64,000 nucleotides of DNA from Bemisia tabaci (GCF_918797505.1 NC_092796.1:58806851-58870850), one strand, 5' to 3'; counted from the first letter of the stretch, positions 1-11,600 are shown. Translations and numbers: made by a program. The notes: a model not told the origin generated them from the letters alone.

Positions 1-11
1 GGCGATGAATT

Positions 12-148
12 GGACTGCATTCTGCAATTAGGAACTAAAATTTCTGGCTCTGTACAGGAACAACGTATGTGCCATTAGATTCCCTATGCACAAATGTGTT
101 TTTGCGGATGATGCAGAAATTGTTGTTCCAAATTGCAAAATGAAGTCC
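12..148. mobile_element. GGAC-family foldback MITE, copy 1 (GGACTGCATT subfamily)
   Basis: The ends are inverted: GGACTGCATTCTGCAATT at the left and AATTGCAAAATGAAGTCC at the right. It is about 137 bp with no coding capacity. The left flank is AATT. Similar copies lie at 237-371, 3122-3259, 4990-5126 and 34077-34211. Confidence 0.75.
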
Positions 149-236
149 AAAAATTGGATTTACCTAACTTTTTTGTGACTTACGGAATATCCAAGCAAAT
201 AATTAGCTTGCATCGAATATACATCAAAGGTCGATT

Positions 237-371
237 GGACTGCATTTTTCGATTGAGAACTACGATTTCTGGCTTAGTTTAGGAACAACGAATGTGCCAT
301 TAGTTTCCCTATGCACAAAAGTTTTTACAAATGAGACAAATATTGTAGTTCCGAATTGCAAAATGAAGTCC
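237..371. mobile_element. GGAC-family foldback MITE, copy 2
   Basis: Same terminal inverted repeats and internal words (for example TGTGCCATTAG followed by TTCCCTATGCACAAA) as copy 1, about 90 bp downstream. Non-coding; the small ORF over it is not a gene. Confidence 0.75.
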
Positions 372-376
372 AATTG

Positions 377-1085
377 GAATTACCTAACCTTTTTTGCAAG
401 TCACACCTCCCAGTTTAGAGCAAAAACTGTTGCAAGTTGCTTCTTATTTCAGTGCATGCATGGTGATTCCGTGACAATTTTGAGAACGGAGAAAAAACTA
501 CGTTGTTTTGAACGCAAAATAAAGTTCTGCGTTGATTAATTTTTCCCCATTATCATCACATTATAGACGCTCTTGTTTCTGGAACATTCTGGAACAGTTC
601 ATTTAGAAATTCCCTCTCTTTTTTGCCCCTCCCCAAAGGGTTTTGGGTTAAGTATTTTTCTTTTGTTTTGAACTTTTACGGACTTTTACCCCTCCCTTCC
701 CCCAAAAAATACATCCTCACAGCGTTCTTTTCGTTTCTTATTGTTTACACAATTTAATCCTTTCTGATTGTTTTGTAGTCTCGAAGTTTCTCGAAGAACA
801 GAACAGGGATTTTCAAATCCTGTTTACAATAAAGAGGTCCCTCCACCTCAATGGAACAAAAGGGATGCATTTTTGTCCTTTTGTTCCGTAAAATTCGGGT
901 TTCCCCCCACAGGACAACGAGGAAATAGTTTCTAAATTACATCCTAATTGCAGGAGGGGTCAGCAGAGGGGGGTGGGAATTTTGGAGGAGGCTACAGACC
1001 AACCGAGCTTACAAAAGGGAGACCCCTTCCCTAAAGTTCAATCAGTGTGAGTTTAGAAAGCGAAGAAGTTCCATGGGTGAACAGG
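377..1085. other. Intergenic, nothing recognised
   Basis: AT-rich single-copy-looking DNA with some C-runs. No gene, RNA or clear repeat border was seen. Confidence 0.5.
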
Positions 1086-1089
1086 TCAA

Positions 1090-1176
1090 AGGGTCAGTGG
1101 TTCAGTGGCTTACTTGTTCAGTGCTTCAGTGCTTTAGTGCTTCAGTAATTCAGTGCTTCAGTGTTTCAGTGGTACA
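1090..1176. repeat. Minisatellite of CAGTGCTTCAGT-like units
   Basis: About eight imperfect 8-10-bp units built on GTTCAGTG/GCTTCAGT run in tandem. Confidence 0.7.
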
Positions 1177-1301
1177 CTGCAGTCAGCAACCGGAATACCA
1201 ACATTTGTAGTAACTCAATCTGGATTAAGCTCCTAATATGTAAGTGAACCTTATAGCTTACTCATACCCTCTATTTTTATACACTTGAAATTTTGAATTT
1301 T

Positions 1302-1594
1302 GAATATACCTAAAAATTATAATTTATGAGCGAAAAAATTTCAATTTGAAAAATGACTGCTTTATTTAACTTTGAAAAATAAAAATTAAAAATTTGAAAA
1401 TTCAAAATTTTAAATTTTTTATTTTTCAAATTTTTATTTTTCCAATTTAAACATTTCAAATCAAAATTTTTAATTTACAAATTTCAAATTTTGAATTTTC
1501 AAATTTTTAATTTTTATTTTTCAAAGTTAAATAAAGCAGTCATTTTTCAAATTGAAAATTTTTCGCTCATAAATTATAATTTTTAGGTATATTC
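1302..1594. repeat. AT-rich foldback of about 290 bp
   Basis: GAATATACCTAAAAATTATA at the left is the inverse of the right end, and the arms stay complementary nearly to the centre (around 1430). The interior is AAATTT-rich. Probably a MITE, but no transposase relative or target duplication was identified. Confidence 0.75.
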
Positions 1595-1777
1595 TATAGT
1601 ATTTTATCATTACTATGGCCGTACCAGGTTTAAATTTTTATGAATCATCGTTTTAGGTACTCGTATTCTCAGAAAAAAATAAAGGAAAAAAGAAGAAAAA
1701 TAAATAAAAAAGGAAAAAGGAAAGTAATAATATTTTATTCCAATTCATTCGAATTCTATGGATCAACAGTATATTAA

Positions 1778-2224
1778 GGTGATTCGATGGACGCCATATT
1801 TTGTGTCAGAACGGCATGCGATATATCGCATCAATTAGTTCCATTTGTTTAGGTACTTGTCATTTTTCTCCAATTTTGAGATCGCAATTCTGTTGTCAGG
1901 AGACTAAGGTACTACTCACTTATCAATTTTAACGAAGAAATTCAACGTAATAAAGGCGTGGTTTTTTTTTTTTAGAGAGAAAATATCGCATTCGAAAGCA
2001 GTTTCGATATCAGTATCGAATGCGATGTTTTCTCTCAAAAAAAACCACGCCTTTATTACGTTGAATTTCTTTGTTAAAATTGATAAGTGAGTGCTTTAGT
2101 CTCCTGATGACAGAATTGCAATCTCAAAATATAGAAAAATGACGAGTAGCTGAAAAAATGGAACCAATTGATGCGATAAATCGCATGCCATTCTGACACA
2201 AAATATGGCGTTCTTCGAATCACC
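1778..2224. mobile_element. TTAA-type palindromic MITE, copy 1
   Basis: The element starts GGTGATTCGATGG next to TTAA and ends in the inverse CACC followed by TTCA, a decayed TTAA. The arms are complementary through the centre, with the word AAAGGCGTGG mirrored on both sides. 447 bp, no ORF. TTAA targets are typical of piggyBac-like and some Kolobok transposases; none is present here. Confidence 0.85.
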
Positions 2225-2238
2225 TTCATTGTTGGCAG

Positions 2239-2912
2239 TGGCTGATTGGCCGCAAATCCAAGTTATCTCTAGAAACAACTGCTCCTCTACAAGTCAATGT
2301 TGAGGCCGGTTTGGAGTTATGGCTGCCAGTTGTGGGGCTGTGCAGCCAAGTCAAATTTAAAAAAGATAGAAGTCATACAAATGAAAATATTACGAAGCAT
2401 TTCAAAAGCCAGATGGTATAGAGGAACGCGGATATTCGCGCCGACCTCAACATTGATTCTGTAGAGGACTACATAACAAAAATGTACAACTCTTACGAAA
2501 CTAGGCTGCATAGTGCATAGAAGCGCTTGCGCTTCTGGAAAAGGACCAATGCACCCGAAGATTAAAACGTCGCAAACCCACGAGCTTGGAATTCAGGGGT
2601 CTCAAAATTATCCTTCTTTTAAACTGACGGGCCTCCTTGTGCTCTTCGAACGCAATCAGGGGCTCTTGGCATTTGACCGGGTTCTCACCGCATTCCATGT
2701 CAAAGCAAAAGACATTTTTACTTTGAAGCAAAATTGTTTTATTTTTCCCTCCTCATTTTTCAGAGGTTGTATTTCTCTCCATATAAATTAAAAAAAAATG
2801 TGTGTAACCTAGTATAAGTTTATAAGTTAAACCCAAGTTTTTTAAAGATGTATCTTACATCTAAAAACATTCTGTACATATTATAACTTTTGTACAAATT
2901 AATAAAAAACCT
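2239..2912 (+). pseudogene. Jockey-like LINE remnant, end of reverse transcriptase ORF plus 3' UTR
   Basis: Translated in shifting plus-strand frames, 2239-2600 gives WLIGRKSKLSL, then LLYKSMLRPVWSYGCQLWG, IEVIQMKILRSIS, SVEDYITKMYNSYETRL and finally TRRLKRRKPTSLEF. This is the post-polymerase tail of Jockey-clade LINEs (YG-QLWG, RRLKR-KP motifs). There are at least two frameshifts and an in-frame stop near 2461, so it is dead. An AT-rich 3' UTR with an AATAAA near 2900 follows. It starts directly after MITE copy 1, which may have inserted in it. The upstream polymerase domain is absent. Confidence 0.75.
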
Positions 2913-3121
2913 TCATTGTTTTCCTGCAATTTGCACAGATCTACACAACCAAAAAAACCCTTAGATTGTGAAAACTTTCTTGAATTCTTGAGTAATTTTC
3001 AGCGCTTATTCTGAAAAAATAAACGAGAATCAACCAACCCTCAAAATCGCAGATTTTTTAATAGAAGTGAACATTCGTTTGGTTAAAGTTTAAAAGTAAT
3101 CAAGCAAAGTATTTATTAATT

Positions 3122-3259
3122 GGACTGCATTTTGCAATATGGAACCATAAATTCTAGCCTGGTTTAAAAACAACGTATGTGCCATTAGTGTGCACTATGA
3201 ACATACGTGTTTTTTCAGATGGGCCAGAATTTATAGGTCCAAATTGCAAAATGTAGTCG
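3122..3259. mobile_element. GGAC-family foldback MITE, copy 3
   Basis: GGACTGCATTTTGCAAT at the left and the inverse at the right, with AATT directly outside both ends (4-bp target duplication). Confidence 0.8.
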
Positions 3260-4020
3260 AATTGTCTAATCGCTCTCATGCTTTTTGACTTATATTATTG
3301 CTATTTTTCTTTTATGTCATTTTTTTGCATTGTTGAATCTTGAGTAATTTTCATCGCCTAGTCAAAAAAATAAACGAAATCAAAATCTCAGAATTTTTAG
3401 AAGAATGTCATATTTGCTAGGTTAAAATTGATTAATAATCAATTCAATTATTCATTAATTTCCCAATTATTTTCATGCTTTTAGACTTTTAATAATTCTT
3501 TTTTTAATTTTGTTTGTTTCAGGTCATTATTTTGCATCCAGAATCGCATCAATATACATCGATTAAATAAAAAATGCGCAACTACACCTCCACGTTTGAA
3601 AATCTCCGATGGTGTTCCACTTTCAGAAAAGAAAAGTAACCGAGGAATCTCCCTCAAATTCTCCGTAAATATTATAGAATGAGTGAAAAACTCATATTAA
3701 TGAAAAACTGCTGATTAGTTCTGGTTGAAAATAATAAAACAAGAGCAGAGATTTGCGACGTCACAGTCAAAGATAAGTATTTTCAAACTTTAGCTTTCGA
3801 TATTCGAACTCTCGTTAAAGTTTTAGTGAAAAAAAAATTGCGCACAGGCTATAATTTTAATTTACATTAGATCTTTAGCAGCTCTGCTTCCCTCATTTTT
3901 CTATTTTTCCAGATCGGCAAAACAGTAATGAAGTTTCCGGCATTTTGCTTTTTGAATGAAATCAACTTATTTTATGGGACTAAATTTTTATTTTTCCTCT
4001 TCAAAAGCTTCATGCTAATT
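3260..4020. other. Intergenic, nothing recognised
   Basis: AT-rich non-coding DNA. No repeat ends or coding signal found. Confidence 0.4.
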
Positions 4021-4440
4021 TTTATTTCTCCTTTCTCGTGTATTTATCTCTTCTAAATTGACAAGAGACAGGGTCAGAGCACAAGCTACTTTCAGCATAC
4101 TGATCGCGGATAAAATTGCTTTACAGAATTGGTAGTTTTTCTCAAACATCATATTACCTTTTCTCTCCGTGTTTTTTTCAAATCTTTATCATGTTTTTTC
4201 TTTATCTATTTCTTTTTACATCGATAAGAAACGAACACAGTGAAAGTTGTTTCATCTTCTTTCATTTTTTTTTTCTTTTATATATTCTAAATACCTCAAA
4301 CTAATTTTCCATTTTTTCTTCTTCTTTCAGATTGGCAAGAAACGGGTGCAGTGAAAGCAGTTCATACCTAATCTTATTTTGCTCTCTTCATTTTATTTCG
4401 TAACTACCTCTTATCAATTTCTCTTTCTTTATTTATTCTT
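4020..4440 (+). repeat. Degenerate tandem repeat with AAGAAACG and CAGTGAAAG words
   Basis: Pyrimidine-rich stretches (TTTTTCTTC type) followed by TTGACAAGAGACAGG, GATAAGAAACGAACACAGTG and TTGGCAAGAAACGGGTGCAG recur about every 110-160 bp. A related word, GGAAAGAAACGAAGACG, lies near 5820. The units look like pyrimidine tract plus acceptor-like CAG, but no coding exon is supported. Confidence 0.4.
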
Positions 4441-4475
4441 TCTTCCATCTTTCATTAGCGTCTCCTCTGAAGACC

Positions 4476-4625
4476 CAGATACACCTGCGAATTAGAAGCG
4501 CTTGTTGAAAGTGAAACACCAATAGGAAAGGAAGATTTTGATAGCTAGACGTCGAGCGATTGAAATCCCAGTTTCCTATTGATGTTTCACTTTTAACAAG
4601 CGCTTCTAACTTGCAAGTGTATCTG
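4476..4625. mobile_element. 150-bp foldback MITE with CAGATACAC ends
   Basis: The left arm (CAGATACACCTGCGAATTAG...) is mirrored by the right arm ending TGTATCTG; both arms contain AGAAGCGCTTGTT. Loop near 4545. No ORF. Confidence 0.8.
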
Positions 4626-4664
4626 CCACTTTACACCATTTGCAGTTGAAGTACATATTGTAAT

Positions 4665-4789
4665 TGGACGTATTTCTGTCAAACGGAACTATGTGCCCCA
4701 GGACATGAGCCCTGAGACCCATAAAAATACATGCATAACAGGGCTCACGTCATAATGCACATATTTCCGTTTAACAGAAATACATTTGA
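4665..4789. mobile_element. GGACG-type foldback MITE, copy 1
   Basis: AATT then GGACGTATTTCTGTCAAACGG at the left and the inverse at the right (CCGTTTAACAGAAATAC). A second copy is at 57372-57493. Confidence 0.75.
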
Positions 4790-4989
4790 TTGAAACTACT
4801 AATTCTTTTTCCCTCACAAAAGCACTTACCTGCAAACTGCTAATATTTCTGAAATAAGACAAATTATCAATTCCTCTACTGTACAGCATGGTCCAATTTA
4901 GACGTATCATAAAGTCACATTTTGATCATTGAATCGCTCATTAATGATGTTTGATATTTTAAGTATTTAAAATCAGAACAATTATAATT

Positions 4990-5126
4990 TGACTGCATTT
5001 TGCAATTTGGAACTATAAATTCTGGCTTATCTGAAAAAACACTTACGTGCATAGGGAAACTAATGGCACATACGTTCTTTTTAAACCGGGCCAGACTTTG
5101 TAGTTCCAAATTGCAAAATGCAGTCC
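4990..5126. mobile_element. GGAC-family foldback MITE, copy 4
   Basis: The left end (TGACTGCATTTTGCAATTTG) has lost one G. The right end is ATTGCAAAATGCAGTCC. Flanked on both sides by AATT. Confidence 0.8.
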
Positions 5127-5224
5127 AATTATGCTGCGTTCAAAAAGCCACTTGAAATGACTAATTATTTGCTCACAGAATAAATAGCTCAGGAGAACAA
5201 ATAGCGTAAAAACAATTGCACTAA

Positions 5225-5642
5225 GGTGATTCGATGGACGCCATATTATGTGTCAGAGCAACATGCGATATCGCATCGACTGGTTCCATTTTTTCAGCTA
5301 CCCATTATTTTTCTCGAAGTTTGAGATCGCAATAATGTTGTGAGGAGACTGAGGAATTAACTTAACAATTTTGACAAACAAATTTTACTTAATAAAGCCG
5401 TGGTTTTTTTAGAGGAAAAATATCGCACTCGATACTGATATCAAAACTGCACTCGAGTGCGATATTTTCTCTCTAAAAAAACCACGCCTTTATTAAGTTG
5501 AATTTGTTTGTCAAAATTGGTGAGAAAATTCTTCAGTCTCCTGACAACAGAATTGCGATCTCAAAATTCGAGAAAAATGACGAGTGGCTGAAAAAATGGA
5601 ACTAATCGATGCGACACAAAATATGGCGTCCATCGAAACACC
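5225..5642. mobile_element. TTAA-type palindromic MITE, copy 2
   Basis: GGTGATTCGATGGACGCCAT at the left, the inverse at the right, TTAA at the right border and CTAA at the left. Central palindrome around 5430 with TATCGCACTCGA words. Confidence 0.85.
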
Positions 5643-5949
5643 TTAAGTTCCAAATATTTGCACGGACTGAATTTAGCATTAGAAAAGAAGAGGTATGAGT
5701 TTTGACAAATATATTAAGCAAAAATCAAAACTAATTTGTTATAAAAGTTTTTATTTTGTAGTTAGGTTTAGGTTAAGAACTAATCATTCCTTTTTTTTTC
5801 TTCTTAGTCTGTTTCAGGTCGGAAAGAAACGAAGACGATGGATGCTCCGCATGTTGAGTCATTGAGGACGGAAGTAGTGCCCTCCTAAATGTGTATTATT
5901 TCCATATAATTTAGAAAGTAGTAATTACTAGTATGATTGAAATTCAGGT

Positions 5950-5985
5950 AGAATTCCAAGATACTTATATCTTGGAATTCTACAT
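5950..5985. repeat. Short perfect hairpin at a LINE break
   Basis: GTAGAATTCCAAGA and its inverse flank an 8-base loop, exactly where recognisable LINE coding begins. Confidence 0.6.
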
Positions 5986-6475
5986 TGAACCTTGGCCAGC
6001 ATTTTAAAAGTAAAAAAGAAAATGCAAAAAGGATAATAAGTAACTTTGATTCAATAATCTTAAAGAATGAGGTCCCTGCTAAGTCGAAACTACACATTTT
6101 TGATGCGGTCATTAGAAGTAGCATAAGTTATGGAGCCCAAGTATGGGGATGTAAAATGTACTGTGATGTAGAAATTTTGCAAAAATATTTTTTAAAAAGG
6201 ATATTTTGTTTGCCAAGGCATACTCCTGATTATGTATTGTATCTAGAAACGTGTTTGTTCCCTCTTTTTGTGTATACGCTCGAGTTACATTTATGGTATA
6301 AAAATAGATGCCTTGAATTAGAGCATGATAGATACCCGAGGTTTTTTATACAAGAAATAATAAAAAGAAAAGTATTTTGGTATATGGATTGGACATTATT
6401 GGCGAGAGAATTCAAGATCCCGATTAACGAGATAACAAAAGCGGGCAGTAATGTGCAGGAATTAGTCAATACTAG
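5985..6475 (+). pseudogene. LINE reverse transcriptase fragment (post-RT part)
   Basis: The conceptual product (about 163 residues) contains AVIRSSISYGAQVWGCK, LQKYFLKRIFCLPRHTPDYV and YLETCLFPLFVYTLELH. These match the region between the polymerase thumb and the C-terminal zinc finger of non-LTR retrotransposons. The first codon is TTG and no real start exists, so the 5' part (endonuclease, polymerase core) is missing. Coding breaks off near 6475 at a GC-hairpin cluster and appears to resume at 7744, so one LINE was probably split by a 1.3-kb insertion. The clade is uncertain (Jockey/I/CR1-like). Confidence 0.75.
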
Positions 6476-7743
6476 CCGTTCTGGGCGCGCTTCGCGCGCC
6501 CGTCACGTCTAGCCGGGGGGCTGCGCCCCCTGGACCCCCGGTCACTCGCTACGCGAGTGACATTCGGCTCGCTTCGCGAGCCGATTTTGTAGTGGTTGCG
6601 AATTTTTTATCACTTTATTAAGAAGATTTCATAAAAAACATTATTAAATTTTCACTCCACAATTAACTTGTAGAATAATAATGACGGGGCAAGAGATAGA
6701 CTGTATCTTGAAATGGACGGTTCCCACTTAGCAGAAACAGCCAACACCACGAGTAAGTGAGGAACCATCTTTAGCCACTTTTTTTTTTACTTTTCTGAAA
6801 AATATTACTGAAATTTTAGTTGCGCTTCCTTAAATGATAAGTATTAATATAAATTTCCCTTTTTTACAGTGTTGTTAAAATAATAAAAAGTTACCCAGCG
6901 GGAAATTTCATTTATATTCCCGGTGGGCCTGCTACTCAAAATTTGATTTGCCGTTATTCAATTGAGCTGGGCCTAAGAAATCCCACAAAACCCATTAAAT
7001 TTACATTGACAGGTCGAAAGTTCGTCTTATGACGCACAATGTTAAACAGCGAATTTATTGTGTCGCCAGACGACACGTCCTGCAATACGTCATCATTGAA
7101 GCTGGATTCATGCTTATTTTATCAAAAATATCCTCAGAGAACAAAGGATAGGAAAAGAAATATTAGAACAGAAAGGAAAAGAAAAGACAGAAAAACGCAG
7201 AAGAGATTCAAGAAAAGCACAGTATAACAGAGAAAAAAATATAGAAAAATAACAAAGAAAATGACTCCACTAGGGTAATCTGAGCTCAGCTGCGTGTGAG
7301 CATGAGCAAGATAAAATAAAACACCGAGGAGATTTAAGAAAAACACAGCAGAGAACCAAGGAAAACACAGTAAAGCAGAGAAAAAGTACAGTCAAATAAA
7401 TAAAGAAAATTACTATCGAAGAAATTCTAATCATTCGGAAAATAATTCGCTGGCGTAATCTATGCGTTGCGTGGGAGCATGAGCGAGATTTGTCATCAAC
7501 TGACCGCTGGCCGCTAGGTATGTACCCTGGTACCTGGGTGGGCGAGCGACAATGCGTAAGCGGTGGCATGGTTCGATTGACAGAGGAAAGGGGAACGGTC
7601 AGACGTAGGGGAAAGGTTCAGGCTGAACCGTTCAGCACAGCGCAGCGTCAGTCACCGGGTGGGGAAGAGAGGCGGGGAGGGGACACTTCCCCTCGAGTGA
7701 AATAGAAAAAGGCAGAATCCTTCGAAGTTTATATTAATGAATA
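6476..7743. mobile_element. Unclassified insertion splitting the LINE
   Basis: It lies between two co-linear parts of one LINE ORF (5985-6475 and 7744-8172). The left end is the GC-hairpin cluster. The interior has purine-rich A/G DNA (7130-7410) with repeated GAAAAACACAG-type words, the palindrome-like GTACCCTGGTACC and a GC-rich right part. No transposase ORF is supported and no target duplication is clear. The exact ends are inferred from the LINE. Confidence 0.5.
6483..6583. repeat. Cluster of four GC-rich hairpins
   Basis: Perfect inverted repeats follow each other: 6483-6501 (GGGCGCGC, loop TTC), 6516-6530 (GGGGGC, loop TGC), 6541-6561 (GTCACTCGC, loop TAC) and 6565-6583 (CGGCTCGC, loop TTC). 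The flanks are AT-rich. Likely one terminus of the element that split the LINE. Confidence 0.85.
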
Positions 7744-8484
7744 GTGAAAAGTAAGTTGCGTGAATCATATCTGGATAAGTTATCAAACAGCCGCACTCGT
7801 CTCTTGTATAAGGAGATACAGCTAAATGATGAACTTGAAAAAAATTACCTATATGAAACTGGACTTAAAACATCGGAAATTGTATGGATATTCAAGGCAA
7901 GAGGGGAACTTATTTATCTTAATAAGTACTCGTTTAATACTGAAAGTAAACAGTGTTCACTTTGTAACTTAATGGAGGAAGAGAGCACTTTTCATTTTAT
8001 CGCAAAATGTCCGATATTGTCGCCTTTCAGACGTTTGTATTTTAAAAAGGAAAAGCTGGATAAACTAGAGTTTTTAAACTTATTTAAAAAGGAGAATTTA
8101 AGAAAGCTGGCATTCTATTGTAAATACGCGTGGAATTATCGTTACGATCTTGTGCAAGAATTTAATTATTAAGGCGGTACAGCACTGTAAATATTAAATG
8201 AAATCTTTTTAGAAATAATTTTTAGAAACTTTTGTAAGTATAAATGAAATCTTTTTAAAAATAATTTTAGAAACATTTGTAAGTATTGTACTTTAAGAGA
8301 AATTTTAAAAAGTGTGTTTTTATTGAAAACTATTTGTATGAAAGGAGATAAATATTTATAAATGGAAAATTTAAATTATAAACATAACCTCACCCAGACG
8401 GTGGTCCTTCCACCACGGGATTATAGCCATCAGGAATTTGAATGTAGCCAATTATTATTTAATAATTTTTTAATAAAGGCTGAT
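7744..8484 (+). pseudogene. LINE ORF C-terminus with zinc knuckle, plus 3' UTR
   Basis: Reading 7744-8172 (TAA stop) gives about 142 residues: LRESYLDKLSNSRTRLLYKE, then CSLCNLMEEESTFHFIAKCP, the CCHC-type knuckle that ends many LINE ORFs, then FRRLYFKKEK and the terminus. It continues the fragment at 5985-6475. The 3' UTR repeats the motif AAATCTTTTTA-AAATAATTTT-AGAAAC twice, ends with an AATAAAGG signal near 8474 and runs into an ATT microsatellite tail. It lacks the upstream domains and is not functional. Confidence 0.75.
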
Positions 8485-8526
8485 TATTATTATTATTATT
8501 ATTTTTTTTTTTTTTTTTTTTTTTTT
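8485..8526 (+). repeat. (ATT)n tail and poly-T junction
   Basis: The LINE tail (ATT)n runs into about 22 T. Read on the minus strand this is the poly-A/TAA end of the R4-like element, so it is the shared junction of two retroelements facing each other. Confidence 0.7.
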
Positions 8527-8638
8527 GTAACTCAGAAGAGGGAACACTTCCGGCACAAGTATTACTGACGGGCCACAGGCCAAAGTCAGTAACACATACT
8601 ATCTTGCTTGAAAAAAAGGGTAAACGTTATTTTAAAGT

Positions 8639-8693
<55 letters not shown>

Positions 8694-11600
8694 AAAAAAA
8701 TTAAATTTTAAGCGAAATCAAAAAAATTATTCGATATTAAGAAACGACCTGACAATACTTGACGTGCTTATAACGACGGACTTCTGCATTGAATGAAGCA
8801 GGTAACTGTTTATTCCGAGGTCTCGAAGATGTTGAACTAAACTTTTTGGAACTATCCCCGTTACTGACATTATCAGGGGCTTGATACAAACAATATTCAG
8901 GTTCCATAATCGCTTCATTTCTGCAGCTAAGGGCAGATATTTTACCATCTTTTCCTGATACTTCAGCTCCAAGTTATGATTATTAGGGATGCTAATATCA
9001 ATGATGTAAGCGGTGCGATCTCGCTTATCAACAAGCACTATGTCCGGTCTGTTTGCCATGATGGTTTTATCGGTTAGGATCGGGTTATCCCAATAGAGCC
9101 GGAAGCGCTGATTCTCCAGGACCGTGGCTGGGCAATATTTGTAGTAGGGTTCAGCAGTATCACATAGTTCTCGATCGTTGGCCAGCGCTAGATGTATAAT
9201 TTTAGCCATGTTGTTATGCCGCTCGGTATATTCCTTCCCTGCAAGCAATGCGCAACCAGATGTAATGTGATCTATTGTCTCGGATGCAGCATTACACTTC
9301 CTACACTTATCGCTCTCGATCTTCTCCTTCAGTATATATCTCTTGTAATTCCTGGTACTGATCACTTGGTCTTGTATTGCGAGAACAAATCCTTCCGTTT
9401 CTGGATACAGCTGCCCTTTCGATAACCACAAGAAAGACTTTCCTTCACTAACATGATCCTGCGCAACTGAATGATAAAAGCGTCCATGCAGCGGCTTGGA
9501 GGCCCATGCCTCCAACTGGCCAGCAACTGGGTCTGAGGGTTGTTCTTCATTCAGATCGTGACAAGCGAGGCGCAAAGGCGTGTAGGATTTATCTATGGCA
9601 TTTACTGCAGCGTGCAAAGTGCTGTCGTTTCTACTGAGGAAGTAATTTCGCAGGTTACGGACTTGGCTGTGGCAGACCTCCTTCACATCAAGGATACCTC
9701 TTCCCCCCTGTTTGCGGGGGATGTGTATTCTCTCCTTCGCGGCTCTTGGGTGATGCTTATTCCACTTGGTCATCAAGGTTCTGACTTTCCTATTAAGCCC
9801 CTCAAGCTCCGTGTCAGACCATGGGACAACGCCAAATGAGTACGCTAACGCAGGAATGGCGAAGGTGTTGATTGCCTTGGTCGTATGTTTTGAGTTTAGA
9901 GAGGTCTTAAGTATCGCACTCAGCCGATCAACGAAGGTGTTAACCAGGTGCTCTTTGACTCTCACCTTCTGGATGGAAGAGCTCTGCCACATTCCAAGGT
10001 ATTTATAAGCATCCTCCATTGTCAAGCTATTGATGACGTCACCAGAATTGGTCACAAAACCATCCTCCCGCACTATAACGCCGTTTTCTATATGGAGCGT
10101 CGCGCATTTAGGTACTCCAAGCATCATGCCAATATCATCACTGACCTCTTCAATCACCTTGAAAAGTTGATGCAACTGGTCTCTTTGGGATGCATAGATC
10201 TTAATATCATCCAAGTAGGCTAGGTGGTTGATGACGTGGAGTACTTGTCTGTTCCGACGCAGAGGGAACCCTACCTTCATCTCTCGAATGCAATTTGAGA
10301 GGGGATTGAGGCCTAAACAGAACCACAATGCACTAAGACTGTCACCTTGAAAAATACCTCGCAGGATGTGGATGACCTCAGTTTCCAATTCACTCGCCGA
10401 TCCTTGTATTATGATTCTGGTGCGCCAAGATGCCAAAATGCTCTTCAGGAAATGAACAATGACAGGATGGACTCGGTAGATATTTAAAACGTGAATTAGC
10501 CAGCTGTGCGGCATTGAATCAAAAGCTTTTTTGTAGTCGATGTAACCCACATGTAAGTTACGACGTTCCTTTACAGCCTGCTTGAGCACAACCGAATCAA
10601 TTATTAACAGCTCTTTGCACCCGAAGCTTCCCTTGCGACACCCTTTCTGCTCTTCACACAAAATTTTCCACTTAGCTACATGTCTCCCAATTAATCGGGT
10701 TACAATGGATGTGATGACTTTATAGAGCGTGGAGAGACATGTAATCGGTCTATACTCAGATGGGTCCTTCGAATCGCCTCCTTTATGTTTCGCAAACGTC
10801 ACTCCTTCAGTCAGAAATATCGGCATTTTGTCAGGATGAGTAATAATATCTTGAATGCTTCTTGAAAGCTGCGTATGCACACATGTTAACTTTTTCAGCC
10901 AGAAATTGTGAACTTTGTCTGGTCCGGGAGCCTTCCAGTTATGAATATGCAAAGTTGCTCTCCGCACATCTTCCTTAGTGATTTCAACCTCACCTTCATG
11001 TGTAATGTGGGCATGACGCACTGTTTCCTGCTCAATCCAAGGAGCTGTGCTATTATGCTCCTTGGCCTCTGACCAGATGGATCGCCAAAATCGCGTTACG
11101 TCATCTTTCGATGGGATTTCTTCGGGAGCGTTTCTCACATCCGCGGCGTTTCCCATCCTTCGATAGAAGGCTCTCTCATTACGCTGAAACAGAGCATTAT
11201 CTAAATGGCGCTGGTATGATTTTTTATATCTTCTGAGTCGGGCAGCTTGAACTTTTAACTTCTGCTTCAGTGTATCAAGATGGGTTAAAAGGTTTTCCTC
11301 ATTCACATGGGCCATCTTCGCCCTTAACCTCTTTGAGGTATTCCCCTTGACACACTGGGTGACTCTCCCAATCTCCTGCCTTAGGTTGGCCACTTTCCTT
11401 TCAATCCTAAGTTGCCATCTTGGTGCATTCAGTTTGATTCCCCTACGCCCATGATTTGTGGGGCCTTTGACGGCTTGTGTTATCGCCTGAGCTGCACAAT
11501 AGATGATGCAATGAACTTCCTCTAACGTTGATTCTTCACGAATGTGTGCTGGTATAATTCGGTTCATCCTCTCAATACACGCGAACAACTTAGGAGTGTA

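Noticed and set aside
5985..6512. An intact small gene of 175 codons
   Set aside because: It is the internal part of a LINE ORF with a TTG start, and its last residues are translated GC hairpins.
6483..6583. Helitron 3' terminus
   Set aside because: Hairpins are present, but there is no clear CTRR end next to a single hairpin, no TC 5' end and no A-T host site that I could identify.
8650..8690. Insertion site marked by a poly-A tail
   Set aside because: The homopolymer lies within the 3' UTR of the R4-like element, present in both copies, so it is not a separate retroposon tail.
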